From Pseudooceanicola algae (GTDB lineage Bacteria > Pseudomonadota > Alphaproteobacteria > Rhodobacterales > Rhodobacteraceae), in assembly GCF_003590145.2 (NCBI RefSeq), contig NZ_CP060436.1:1770001-1834000 (forward strand): a DNA stretch of 64,000 nt. Direction: 5' to 3'. Each line of letters opens with the position of its first letter. The first letter of the stretch is position 1. Of this stretch, positions 29,725 to 37,903 are shown piece by piece. Below the pieces are notes generated by a model, which worked only from the letters and a program-made list of their open reading frames with translations, was not told where the DNA came from and made no database searches. The position numbers and the translations under genes were made by a program.

Positions 29725-29741
29725 GCCCCCGACCCGGGGGC
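29725..29741 (+). terminator. Hairpin after the YHYH gene
   Basis: GCCCCCG-ACC-CGGGGGC is a perfect 7-bp stem 13 bp after the stop codon, without a T-tract. The following 370 bp up to 30115 have no gene I can support. They include the stem CTGACC...GGGTCAG near 29880-29900 and an AT-rich stretch at 30049-30066 that may be the promoter of the next gene. Confidence 0.5.
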
Positions 29742-30115
29742 GGCCGCATCATCCTGACGGCCAGCGTCCGGGTGGTTCGCCGCCGGTAGGCAGGTCCCGG
29801 CCCTGACGGATGTTTCCCCATCCGCCGGGCCTTTTCGACACCGTTCCCCACACCGCCAAGATACGTATTTTTCATGTCCCTGACCTGCCGCCGGGTCAGC
29901 CCGGACCCGTCACCGCCGATGCCGCGCATCGACGGAAGGGCGCCGGGGTCGAACCAAAGCAGGCTTTCCCGCCTCCATGGCCCGGCCCCCCGCGTCATAC
30001 CCGGCAGGCGCTGCGGGCGCAGTATCGGGAAAACAGATGGCAGACTTCAGAAATTTTCAATTTTTCTGTTGGGCTCTCTCCTTCAAAGATTGCGGTACAC
30101 CCAAGGAGGAGCCCT

Positions 30116-31225
30116 ATGAAACTGTCATTCTTCACGATGCCGATCCATCCCGTGGGCAAGCCCTATGCCAAAAGTCTGGCAGAGGACCGGGAAGCCTTCC
30201 TGCTGGCCGACAAACTGGGATACGCCGAAGCCTATTGTGGAGAGCACACCACCGACCAGGCCGAGATCATCACGTCCTGCGTCGCCTTCCTGGCCAGCCT
30301 TGCCTATGAGACCAAGAACATCCGTCTTGGCACCGGCACCGTGAACATGCCCAATTCCCACCCGGCGCGGATCGCGGCCGAGGTGGCGATGCTCGACCAC
30401 ATGCTGGAAGGGCGGCTGAACTTCGGCATCTCTCCCGGTGGGTTGATGTCGGATGCCGAGGTCTTCGGCAGCATCGACAAGGACCGCAATGCGATGTTCG
30501 TCGAATCCATCAACATGGTTCTCGACATCTGGGCCGGCGAGGCCCCCTACAACCTCAAGGGCGAATTCTGGGAAGTCTCGACCGAGCGCACCATGATGCG
30601 TGACATCGGTCAGGGCGATATCATGAAGCCCTACCAGGACCCGCATCCCCCCATCATCGGCACCGCCGTCGCGCCCTTTTCCAAGGGGGTCACGGCCATG
30701 GCGGAACGTGGCTGGCAACCGATCTCGGCCAACTTCCTGCTGCCGAAATGGGCCGCGACCCATTGGCCGAAATTCGTCGAGGGCTGCGAGAACGCCGGGA
30801 TCACGCCGGATTACGCCGACTGGCGCGTGGCCAAGAACATCTGCGTTGCCGACGACATGGAAACCGCCCGCGCCTATGCCCGCGATCCTGGCAGCCCCTA
30901 TGTGCTTTATTACAGCCAGTTGCTGACGAAACTGCGCTCCGGTGGGCGTCTGAACCTCTTCAAGGAGGATCAGAACATGGCGGATGATGACGTCACACTG
31001 GATTACGTGCTGGATCGTCTGGTGATCCACGGCGATCCGCAATCGGTCGCCGACAAGATCCTTGCCCTGCGCGAAGAGACAGGGCCCTTCAAGCACCTCG
31101 TCTACGCCGGGCATGACTGGACCGACTATGATCTGGGCCGCAAGAGCATGATCCTGATGGGTGAAAAGGTCCTGCCGATCCTGACCGAAGCCACCAAGTC
31201 CGAACCCCTGCACGCCGCTGCGTGA
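30116..31225 (+). CDS. Luciferase-like flavin-dependent monooxygenase (limonene-monooxygenase type)
   Basis: 369 aa. TIM-barrel LLM family: MKLSFFTMPIHPVGKPY start, LADKLGYAEAYCGEHTTD with the active-site His region, RLGTGTVNMPNSHPARIAAE, and LEGRLNFGISPGGLMSD for phosphate/FMN binding. It should use FMNH2 and O2 to oxygenate or cleave an organic substrate; the opening resembles limonene 1,2-monooxygenase. A flavin reductase gene at 39621 could supply FMNH2. AAGGAGG lies 5 nt before the ATG at 30116; the frame to 29810 is leader. It ends at a strong terminator. Confidence 0.87.
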   Translation: MKLSFFTMPIHPVGKPYAKSLAEDREAFLLADKLGYAEAYCGEHTTDQAEIITSCVAFLASLAYETKNIRLGTGTVNMPNSHPARIAAEVAMLDHMLEGRLNFGISPGGLMSDAEVFGSIDKDRNAMFVESINMVLDIWAGEAPYNLKGEFWEVSTERTMMRDIGQGDIMKPYQDPHPPIIGTAVAPFSKGVTAMAERGWQPISANFLLPKWAATHWPKFVEGCENAGITPDYADWRVAKNICVADDMETARAYARDPGSPYVLYYSQLLTKLRSGGRLNLFKEDQNMADDDVTLDYVLDRLVIHGDPQSVADKILALREETGPFKHLVYAGHDWTDYDLGRKSMILMGEKVLPILTEATKSEPLHAAA

Positions 31226-31267
31226 CCTGGGGCCGCCGGGGGCACGCCCCCGGCCATGAAAACAGAA

Positions 31268-31300
31268 AAACGGGGCGCCATTCAGAATGGCGCCCCGTTT
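31268..31300 (+). terminator. Strong Rho-independent-type terminator
   Basis: AAACGGGGCGCCATTC and GAATGGCGCCCCGTTT are perfect inverted repeats (16 bp) around one base. The stem is GC-rich with an A-tract on the 5' side and a T-tract on the 3' side, so it can work in both directions: after the plus-strand monooxygenase and, about 170 bp on, after the minus-strand TRAP permease genes. Confidence 0.9.
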
Positions 31301-31469
31301 CCTATGTGCAGTGGCTGGCGTCTGGTACCCGGCTGCTGCCCCCGGGGAATTAATTCTTCCCGACATGGGCCGCTCAGGCCGCTGCCCCTCCCCGCCTCGG
31401 GCCCTTGGGCCTGAAACAGCCTATCCGCACCCCGGCACCCGTCGAAGGGCACCGGGGCGCGGGTTTCTT

Positions 31470-32786
31470 CTACATCAGGTTATAGGGCAACCAGGTGCTC
31501 AGCGCCGGGAAGACCAGCACCAGGATCGCCACCACGAGGATCAGGATCCAGAAGGGCACCGAGCCGCGGAAGATGTCGCCAAGCGTGATGTCGTCTCCCG
31601 GGGCCGCCGCCTTGACGGTAAAGACCAATATCCCGAAGGGCGGCGTCAATAGCCCCGCCTCGATGATCAGGATGCCGAAGATCGCGAAGGCCAGCGGATC
31701 GATCCCCAGGGTCGTCGCGATCGGAGAGAAGATCGGCACCGTCAGCAGGATGATCGAGGTCGAGTCGATGAACATCCCCAGCACGATCCAGACGGAAAAG
31801 ATGATCGCCACGATGACGGCCGGGTTTTCGCTGATCGACAGAAGCATGTCCCCGATCAGTTGGGTCGCGCCACCCATGGCCAGGAACCGCGAATACATCG
31901 AGGCGGTGATCAGCAGGATCATGATCGGGGCCGTGGTGCGCCCGGCGTTGTAGATCGCCTCGATCACGTCCTTGCGCGTCATGCCCTTGGCCAGCCCCAG
32001 AAGGAAGGCCCCCATGGTGCCGAACCCCGCAGCCTCGGTCGGGGTCAGGAACCCGCCCCAGATGCCGCCGATCACGACGGCGATCAGACCCAGAATCGCC
32101 AGACCACCATTCATCTGCCGCCGCAGGGCCTTTTGGTCCGCTTCGCCGTGGATGGGCGCCGGTTGCAGCGGGGCCTTGTCGGGGTTGCGGATCGCATAGA
32201 TCACGCAATAGCCGCAGAACCCGATGGCCAGCAGCAGGCCCGGCACCAGTCCGGCGACAAACAGCGCGCCGATGGATTGCTCTGTCAGCACGGCCCAGAC
32301 GATCATCAGGATCGACGGCGGGATCAGCATCCCCAGACAGGCGCTGCCTGCCACGGTCCCCAGCGAGAACCGCTTGGAATAGCCAAGCGCGACCATCTCG
32401 GGATAGGCGATGCGCGAAAAGGTCGCCGCCGCCGCGATGGAAACGCCGGTGATCGCCGCGAAGATCGCATTGCCCGCGACGGTCGCCACGCCAAGACAGC
32501 CGGGCAACCGGCGGAAGGCGCGGTTGCACAGCCCGTAAAGATCATTGGCCGAGCCTGAACGGCTGACGAAATCCCCCATGAGAACGAACAGCGGGATGAT
32601 GATGAAGACATCCTTGCGCAGGGCCTCATAGGCGGTGGTGCTGAGGATCGACAGGCCGATGTCGAAACTGCCCAGCATCCAGAAGACGCCAAAGAAGCTG
32701 ACCGCGCCAAGGGCCACGGCCAGATGCACCCCCAGGAAGACCAGCAGCATCAACAGGCCCAGAACGGCGAAAATGGTAAGTGTCAT
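31470..32786 (-). CDS. TRAP transporter large permease subunit (DctM), system 2
   Basis: 438 aa with about twelve hydrophobic segments and DctM signatures (ITGVSIAAAATFSRIAYPEM, GMLIPPSILMIVWAVLTEQS, GLLTPPFGILVFTVKA). It forms the ion-coupled channel with the DctQ protein encoded just upstream, with a 4-bp ATGA overlap. It is clearly related to the DctM at 58811-60196. The substrate is probably that of the adjacent luciferase-like oxygenase pathway. Confidence 0.9.
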   Translation of the reverse strand: MTLTIFAVLGLLMLLVFLGVHLAVALGAVSFFGVFWMLGSFDIGLSILSTTAYEALRKDVFIIIPLFVLMGDFVSRSGSANDLYGLCNRAFRRLPGCLGVATVAGNAIFAAITGVSIAAAATFSRIAYPEMVALGYSKRFSLGTVAGSACLGMLIPPSILMIVWAVLTEQSIGALFVAGLVPGLLLAIGFCGYCVIYAIRNPDKAPLQPAPIHGEADQKALRRQMNGGLAILGLIAVVIGGIWGGFLTPTEAAGFGTMGAFLLGLAKGMTRKDVIEAIYNAGRTTAPIMILLITASMYSRFLAMGGATQLIGDMLLSISENPAVIVAIIFSVWIVLGMFIDSTSIILLTVPIFSPIATTLGIDPLAFAIFGILIIEAGLLTPPFGILVFTVKAAAPGDDITLGDIFRGSVPFWILILVVAILVLVFPALSTWLPYNLM

Positions 32787-33307
32787 GTCAGGTCCGCACT
32801 GTTGAGAGGTTTCCGGGGCGCAGGATCAGACGACCCCGGCCCTCTGAGATCGGCGATCATCATCGACACATAAGCCAGCGCCGCGAAGGCGCTGCTGCCG
32901 ACAAGCAGGAAGCGGACAGGCCATGTGTAGATCCGCATGGCGCCTTCGCCTTCGTACTCTCCCAGCCGAATCGCGGTGAAGGCTGCCGGCAGCGACGCAT
33001 AGGCAATCGCGGCGAACAGCAGCGCGCCAAGCGCCCAGGCAAAGACCCGCATCACCAGCGCAGCCCGCGGCCCCAGCGCATCCAGAAGCAACGTCGTGCG
33101 CAGCATCGAGCCGGAATAGATCGCCAGCGGAAGTTGGAGGAACGTCACCGCAATGACGGAGTTCTGAAGAATTTCCTTAGTTCCGGCAATGGGATGCAGG
33201 AAAAGCGTCCGCCCCAGCACATCCGCTATGATCAACACGGCCAGAAGGAAAACCCACCCAGCCGAGAGTATATGCGCCCATCGCGCTAGTGTTACCTGAA
33301 TTTTCAT
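32783..33307 (-). CDS. TRAP transporter small permease subunit (DctQ), system 2
   Basis: 174 aa, four transmembrane helices, DctQ family (TLFLHPIAGTKEILQNSVIA). I choose the ATG at 33307, with AGGAGG 4 nt upstream, over the GTG at 33310. It sits divergent from its own dctP gene at 33498, an uncommon order, leaving a 190-bp control region with a TTATC-N4-GATAA palindrome. Confidence 0.88.
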   Translation of the reverse strand: MKIQVTLARWAHILSAGWVFLLAVLIIADVLGRTLFLHPIAGTKEILQNSVIAVTFLQLPLAIYSGSMLRTTLLLDALGPRAALVMRVFAWALGALLFAAIAYASLPAAFTAIRLGEYEGEGAMRIYTWPVRFLLVGSSAFAALAYVSMMIADLRGPGSSDPAPRKPLNSADLT

Positions 33308-33381
33308 CACCCCTCCTCGGTGCCCTATGGCTTTGGTTGGGCCAGCCTAGGTCCCGTGCAGCCCGCGCACAAGATTTCTGT

Positions 33382-33395
33382 TTATCGGTTGATAA
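33382..33395. promoter_or_regulatory. Candidate TetR operator TTATC-N4-GATAA at the TRAP divergent promoter
   Basis: TTATCGGTTGATAA lies between divergent dctQ (start 33307) and dctP (start 33498). The same TTATC-N4-GATAA core occurs in a longer palindrome before the tetR gene at 35648. This suggests that the TetR protein controls both the transporter and itself. Confidence 0.55.
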
Positions 33396-33497
33396 TTTAA
33401 TGCAACAGTCGGGAACAGCTCAGCGTTTCGGAGGACCTGCCTGCGTCGCCCGGAACAACCAGCCGGCACTATCTCATAAAGGGGAGGAGATATTGAG

Positions 33498-34577
33498 ATG
33501 ACCAGAAACACAGGCCTGACGGCAACGTTCACGGGGGTTGCACTTGGGGTCACATTGCTGGCCTCTGCGGCCCATGCGGACCGGTTCACGTTCCGCATCG
33601 GATCGGGCCACCCGAAGGGGCCAGCGCCCTATGTGACCACCATGTCGGATTTCTTCGTCGCCGAAGTGAAACGGCGCGCGGCAGAAGAGACCGATCATTC
33701 GGTCAACTTCATCGAATCCTACGGCGGCGGTATCGCCGGCGTGTCCGAAACACTGGAAGCGGTGCAGACCGGCCTGCTTGATTTCGGCGGCTATTGCGTC
33801 TGTTTCGAGCCGTCGAACCTTTATCTGCACAACTTCCCGTATTTCGAACCCTTCGGCCCGCAATCGTCCTCCGAAGCGATCGCGGCGGTGCGGGTCGTCT
33901 ACGACCAGAACCCCTGGCTGTCGGATGTCTTCGAAGAAGAATTCGACCAGCAATTGCTCGGCCTCGGCGCCTGGGACAATTATCACCTTGGCACCACCAA
34001 GGAATGGAAGACCATCGCGGACCTCAAGGGCGTGAAGATCGGTGGCGCAGGCCCGAACCTGCCCTGGCTGGAATATGCCGGCGCAGTGCCCGTGCAATCG
34101 AGCCTGCCCGAAGGCTACATGGCGATGAAGACCGGCGTCTATGACGGCTGGCTGATGACGCCCGCAGGCTACAACGGCTTCAAGTACTATGAACCCGCGC
34201 CCTACTATACGCTGATCGGGTATGGGGCGATGCCGGTCGTGGTCATGACCGCGAACAAGGCCAAGATGGCGGATCTGCCGGACGATCTGCGCACGATCAT
34301 CGAAGAGGTCGGGCGCGCATGGGAAGATCGCAACGGCGTGGCCATGGATGAAAGCCAGGCGGCCGGTCTTGCGGCGCTGAAGGAAAACGGCGCGATCATC
34401 ACCGAACTGCCCGCGGACGTGCGTGCTGAATGGGCCCAAAGCCTTGCCGAACTGCCCCGCAAGAGCGCCATGGAAGCGGACGAACGCGGCATGCCCGGCA
34501 CCAAGGTCATGCAGGACTTCATCGATGCGGCAAGCGCTGCCGGTTATGAATGGCCGGTGGAGTACGACCTCAACTGA
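33498..34577 (+). CDS. TRAP transporter solute-binding protein (DctP family), system 2
   Basis: 359 aa with a signal peptide ending AHA-DRF (residue about 27). The DctP fold is shown by FRIGSGHPKGPAPYVTTMSD, FGGYCVCFEPSNLYLHNFPY and LKGVKIGGAGPNLPWLEYAG. The RIGSGHP opening and FGGYC/CFE segment are shared with the DctP at 60784-61848, and mark these two as one subfamily distinct from the saccharide DctP. AGGAG precedes the ATG. A long hairpin follows. The ligand is unknown; a carboxylate is expected. Confidence 0.9.
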   Translation: MTRNTGLTATFTGVALGVTLLASAAHADRFTFRIGSGHPKGPAPYVTTMSDFFVAEVKRRAAEETDHSVNFIESYGGGIAGVSETLEAVQTGLLDFGGYCVCFEPSNLYLHNFPYFEPFGPQSSSEAIAAVRVVYDQNPWLSDVFEEEFDQQLLGLGAWDNYHLGTTKEWKTIADLKGVKIGGAGPNLPWLEYAGAVPVQSSLPEGYMAMKTGVYDGWLMTPAGYNGFKYYEPAPYYTLIGYGAMPVVVMTANKAKMADLPDDLRTIIEEVGRAWEDRNGVAMDESQAAGLAALKENGAIITELPADVRAEWAQSLAELPRKSAMEADERGMPGTKVMQDFIDAASAAGYEWPVEYDLN

Positions 34578-34613
34578 TCGGGCGGCGCTGATTTGGCTGA
34601 CACGATCGGGCGA

Positions 34614-34651
34614 AGCGCGGGGGGTATCGGGTTTCCTGATACCTCCCGCGC
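34614..34651 (+). terminator. Large hairpin after dctP system 2
   Basis: GCGCGGGGGGGTATC pairs with GATACCTCCCGCGC across a GGGTTTCCT-type loop, with one bulge. It lies 36 bp after the stop codon and 90 bp before the next gene. No T-tract follows, so it may stabilise the dctP mRNA as much as terminate it. Confidence 0.6.
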
Positions 34652-34741
34652 GTAGATGTAATTTCAAACTTCGACCCTCCTGCCCTTAGCCTTGGGGGCA
34701 GGAGGAAGTTCAGATGCCTCCGCCTTTGGGAGGAGGCCATC

Positions 34742-35533
34742 ATGAAACTGGGATACCTGTTCGTCCCGCCACGGGGATCGCGCACCCGCGGCCCCTTGAG
34801 CCAGGACACCGGGCGGGCCCTGGTGGCGCAATCGCTCGGGTTTGCGGAATTCTACGCGGCGCCCGCGCAGGCCGCCGGTGCAACGGGCGACCTGTCCGGC
34901 GCCGAAACGCTGCCCTTGTTGCAAATCCTGCCCACCCCGGTCTCTGCGCCGATCCCGAAACTTGCCCTGGTCGATTGCGCCCGCAGCGGCGAACTGGTGC
35001 GACCGACAGGCCCGCTGACGGCGCCGCAGGCGCGTGACGACGTGGTACTGGGCCAGTCGCTTGCCGGGCACCTGCCCTTTTCCGTCAGCTGGGTGGGGGC
35101 CGACATGCTGTCTCGCCACTGGTCGACCCATGTCACCGCCTGCACCTATGCCGCGCGCAAGGCCTGCCCGGCGGACTGGCGCGTCGCGCGCACGGTCCTG
35201 ATCGACAAAGACGCCGGATTGGCCGAGGCTATGGTAAAGGCCCCCGACAGCCCTTGCCGCGCCTATTATGCCGCCCTGCTTGGCCCAAAGGCCGACGATG
35301 CCACCATAGAGGCGCTGATCGACACCTGTGTCCTGTTCGGCGACCCGAACACTGTGACGCGCAAACTCGACCACCTCCGCCAACTTTCCGCAGATTTCGG
35401 CACGCTGGTGATGATCGACCACGGCTGGGCGGATGCGGCGCGGGCAAGGACCTCCATGGCGCTTCTTGCAGAGGCCGCACACAAGCACTTCGGCACGCCC
35501 ACCCAACCGGCAGTCCGGCTTGCTTCGGCCTGA
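34742..35533 (+). CDS. Shortened luciferase-like (LLM) paralogue, probably non-catalytic or subunit
   Basis: 263 aa, about 105 shorter than the LLM enzyme at 30116. The start (MKLGYLFVPPRGS) and the end align with that enzyme by eye: ADWRVAR versus ADWRVAK, DSPCRAYYAALL versus GSPYVLYYSQLL, FGDPNTVTRKL versus HGDPQSVADKI. The middle, which carries the FMN-binding RLGTGTVNMP and GRLNFGISPGG parts, is missing. The gene is intact, with GGGAGGAGG before its ATG, so it looks selected and not a pseudogene. It may be a partner subunit, as LuxB is to LuxA. Confidence 0.7.
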   Translation: MKLGYLFVPPRGSRTRGPLSQDTGRALVAQSLGFAEFYAAPAQAAGATGDLSGAETLPLLQILPTPVSAPIPKLALVDCARSGELVRPTGPLTAPQARDDVVLGQSLAGHLPFSVSWVGADMLSRHWSTHVTACTYAARKACPADWRVARTVLIDKDAGLAEAMVKAPDSPCRAYYAALLGPKADDATIEALIDTCVLFGDPNTVTRKLDHLRQLSADFGTLVMIDHGWADAARARTSMALLAEAAHKHFGTPTQPAVRLASA

Positions 35534-35564
35534 ACAGGACAATCGGCGCGGGTGGCGCCCTCGT

Positions 35565-35584
35565 AACTTATCAGGCGATAAGTT
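35565..35584. promoter_or_regulatory. TetR-type operator palindrome upstream of tetR
   Basis: AACTTATC-AGGC-GATAAGTT is a perfect 8-bp inverted repeat, 63 bp before the TetR start. It shares the TTATC-N4-GATAA core with the site at 33382-33395. It fits autoregulation by the downstream regulator. Confidence 0.7.
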
Positions 35585-35647
35585 GATGGACTGAGGCCGG
35601 GAAATACTGTCTGTTGGGGCGGGTACAACGCAACTGACGGATCTCTC

Positions 35648-36313
35648 GTGGCCACAATGAAGCAAAGCAAGCCCTCGGATGCCACGGCACCTGTGCGCAA
35701 GCGCTTGTCGCCCGAAGTGCGGCGCAGCGAAATCGTGCGGGCCGCGATCACGCTGTTCTCGGAAAGCGGCTTTGACGGCAGCACCCGCGACGTGGCGCGC
35801 CGCGCCGGTATCACGCAGCCGCTGCTGTATCGCTATTTCCCCAACAAGCAGAGCCTGATCGAAGCGGTCTACAGCGAGGTCTTTCTGGAAACATGGGACG
35901 CCCGCTGGGACGCGATGCTGCAGGATCGCACCCGCCCCGTCCGCGACCGGTTCCAGAGCTTTTACGAGGCCTATACCGAAACCGTGTTTCAACCGGTCTG
36001 GTTGCGCCTGTGGTATTTCGCCCTGCTGCGCGACGCCGAGGTCCATGATTGGTACCGCGAAGTCGTTCAGGAACAGATCCTGAAGCCGCTGGTGCGCGAA
36101 CGCCGCATGGAACTGGACCAGGGCCAGGATTTCGCCGTCACCGCGCAGGAGCTTGAGGTGCCCTGGCTGCTGCACGGCGGGTTGCTGAACTACGGATTGC
36201 GCCAGCAGGTTGCAGGCCGGCTGGACACCGAAAGCCGCACCCGCGTGATCGGCGAGGCGCTGGACATGTTCATGCTGCACTCCGCCGACCGGCCCCCCCG
36301 CCCGGCGGAGTGA
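35648..36313 (+). CDS. TetR/AcrR-family transcriptional regulator
   Basis: 221 aa with GTG start, or 218 aa from the ATG at 35657; neither has a strong ribosome site. N-terminal HTH: RRSEIVRAAITLFSESGFDG and DVARRAGITQPLLYRYFPNK (residues about 24-68). Palindromes before this gene and between dctQ and dctP suggest it represses the TRAP system and itself until a pathway ligand appears. It is convergent with the cupin gene, with a 15-bp gap. Confidence 0.87.
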   Translation: MATMKQSKPSDATAPVRKRLSPEVRRSEIVRAAITLFSESGFDGSTRDVARRAGITQPLLYRYFPNKQSLIEAVYSEVFLETWDARWDAMLQDRTRPVRDRFQSFYEAYTETVFQPVWLRLWYFALLRDAEVHDWYREVVQEQILKPLVRERRMELDQGQDFAVTAQELEVPWLLHGGLLNYGLRQQVAGRLDTESRTRVIGEALDMFMLHSADRPPRPAE

Positions 36314-36328
36314 CCGTCGGCGCGGCGC

Positions 36329-36757
36329 TTACGCCCGGGGCTGGGCCAGGTCGCTGTCGGACAGATGCGCCACGGTTTCGCCCGTCGCGGCAAAGGTGCG
36401 GGTGACCGCGCCAGAGGCATAGATGAACATCATCAGGACCGGTTCCGAGCCGACGTTATGGAAGCAATGCACCGTGCCCTCGGGGATGAAGGCGACCTCC
36501 ATCGGACCGACGGGATGGCGCGCGCCGTCGAATTCCGCTTCGGCCTGCCCTTCCAGTATGATGATCTGTTCGTCGCAATTGTGACTGTGCATCTGGACCG
36601 AGCGCCCGACAGGCAGCGTCGTGGTGCCGGTGGTGACATCCGCCTCACAGCGCCCTTTCGAGCAGAACAGCCGCGTGGTGACGCCATTGCCCCGGTCATG
36701 AGCGGGGATATCGGGCGTGTTGAAGATGCGGGCGGTCTTGGTGTTGGTCATGGTCAA
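36329..36757 (-). CDS. Small cupin-domain protein
   Basis: 142 aa single-domain cupin. Metal-ligand pattern: HSHNCDEQIIILEG (two His and a Glu) and PEGTVHCFHN (His). Many such proteins are metal-dependent dioxygenases, isomerases or ligand sensors; function is not readable. Its start overlaps the Ldh2 stop by 4 bp, so they are coupled and probably act on the same compound. Confidence 0.8.
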   Translation of the reverse strand: MTMTNTKTARIFNTPDIPAHDRGNGVTTRLFCSKGRCEADVTTGTTTLPVGRSVQMHSHNCDEQIIILEGQAEAEFDGARHPVGPMEVAFIPEGTVHCFHNVGSEPVLMMFIYASGAVTRTFAATGETVAHLSDSDLAQPRA

Positions 36758-37818
36758 AGCTCCAGCGTCGCAAGGCCGGCGTCCTGCGCGACCTGGTTCA
36801 GGGATTTCAGCAAGACGGGCGGACAGGGAATGCCATTGGCCCGCCGGTCACTGCGCAGCGCCAGCGCCCGGTCTCCGGGCAGGCGGATCGCGTCGAAGTC
36901 GGGCCGGGTGGCCGAGGTCGTCAGCTCGGTCCGGATCTGGTCGACTTGGCGCTTGAAAAGCTCCGGCGCGCCAAGGGCCTTGAGGTCGATTACAAGGATC
37001 GACTGGCCCGTGTTCGTCGGGGTCACGTCGTCGGCGTTGAAATCCACCAGATCCCGGCCAAGCGCCGCGCCGTTCAGCGTGCCCGCCAGCAGACCGATCA
37101 TCAACGCCAGCCCATAGCCTTTCGGCCCGCCGATGGGCAGCAGTGTCCCTGTCCCCGATTGCGCCGGATCGGTCAGCGGCTTGCCTTCCGCGTCGATCAT
37201 CCAGCCTTCGGGCAGGTCCTGCCCAAGGGCGGCGGCCATCTTGATCTTGCCATAGGCGGCGTTGGTCGTCGCCATGTCCAGCAGGACAGGCCCGCCTTCG
37301 CCGCCGGGCACGCCGATGGCGATGGGGTTTGTGGACAGCAGGGCCTCGGTTCCGCCCCAGGGGGCCATGTGATTGGCGCTGCCGACAGCCATGTAGATGC
37401 CGATCATGTCCTGCGGCACCGGGCGCATGGCCCAGACCCCGGCGGCCCCGGCATGGTTGGAATTGTGGCACCCGACCCAGGAAACCCCGTGATCAGAGGC
37501 GCGCGCGATGGCCTCGTCCACGCAGCGGCGCACCACCAGATGCCCCATGGCGGAATCGCCATCCACGCGGGCCAGCCCGCCCTTGCTGCGGTCGACCCGG
37601 ATGTCGGGCGTCCGGTTGAAACCACCGGCCTTCAGACGGTCGATATAGCGGGCAAGGCGAAACAATCCGTGGGCGTCGGCTCCGTGCAGATCGGCCTCGA
37701 TCATCATTTCAGCAACCACCTCGGCATCTGCCTGCGGCAAGCCATGACGCGCCAGAGCAGAAGCGACGAAGGGCTGAAGAACCGAAAGCGGCAGCCTTGG
37801 AACGTCGGGTGAGGTCAT
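36754..37818 (-). CDS. Ldh2-family (malate/L-lactate-type) NAD(P)-dependent dehydrogenase
   Basis: 354 aa, family of YlbC, ComC (sulfolactate) and 2,3-diketogulonate reductase, unrelated to classical LDH. Conserved regions: VAEMMIEADLHGADAHGLFR, SNHAGAAGVWAMR, ANHMAPWGGTEALLSTNPIA and GGPKGYGLALMIGLLAG. It oxidises or reduces a 2-hydroxy/2-keto acid. A GntR-type palindrome lies 30 bp upstream of its start. Sulfolactate is one possible substrate in a taurine-using organism, but nothing here decides it. Confidence 0.87.
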   Translation of the reverse strand: MTSPDVPRLPLSVLQPFVASALARHGLPQADAEVVAEMMIEADLHGADAHGLFRLARYIDRLKAGGFNRTPDIRVDRSKGGLARVDGDSAMGHLVVRRCVDEAIARASDHGVSWVGCHNSNHAGAAGVWAMRPVPQDMIGIYMAVGSANHMAPWGGTEALLSTNPIAIGVPGGEGGPVLLDMATTNAAYGKIKMAAALGQDLPEGWMIDAEGKPLTDPAQSGTGTLLPIGGPKGYGLALMIGLLAGTLNGAALGRDLVDFNADDVTPTNTGQSILVIDLKALGAPELFKRQVDQIRTELTTSATRPDFDAIRLPGDRALALRSDRRANGIPCPPVLLKSLNQVAQDAGLATLEL

Positions 37819-37848
37819 GCGAATTCCCTTCTCGCCGGAGATCTTCTA

Positions 37849-37864
37849 ACTCTTATATAAGAGT
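37849..37864. promoter_or_regulatory. Perfect 16-bp palindrome, candidate GntR operator
   Basis: ACTCTTATATAAGAGT lies between the GntR gene (ends 37904) and the Ldh2 gene (starts 37818), both on the minus strand. A perfect AT-rich palindrome in this GC-rich context, next to a HutC-type regulator, strongly suggests its binding site, controlling the Ldh2-cupin pair. Confidence 0.75.
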
Positions 37865-37903
37865 CGAAGGGCAGGCCCGTCAACGGGGGTCGGCAAAGGG
37901 TTT

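Noticed and set aside
34742-35533. Luciferase-like pseudogene
   Set aside because: The frame is intact, has a strong ribosome site and normal codon use; the missing part is an internal in-frame absence, not a stop or frameshift.
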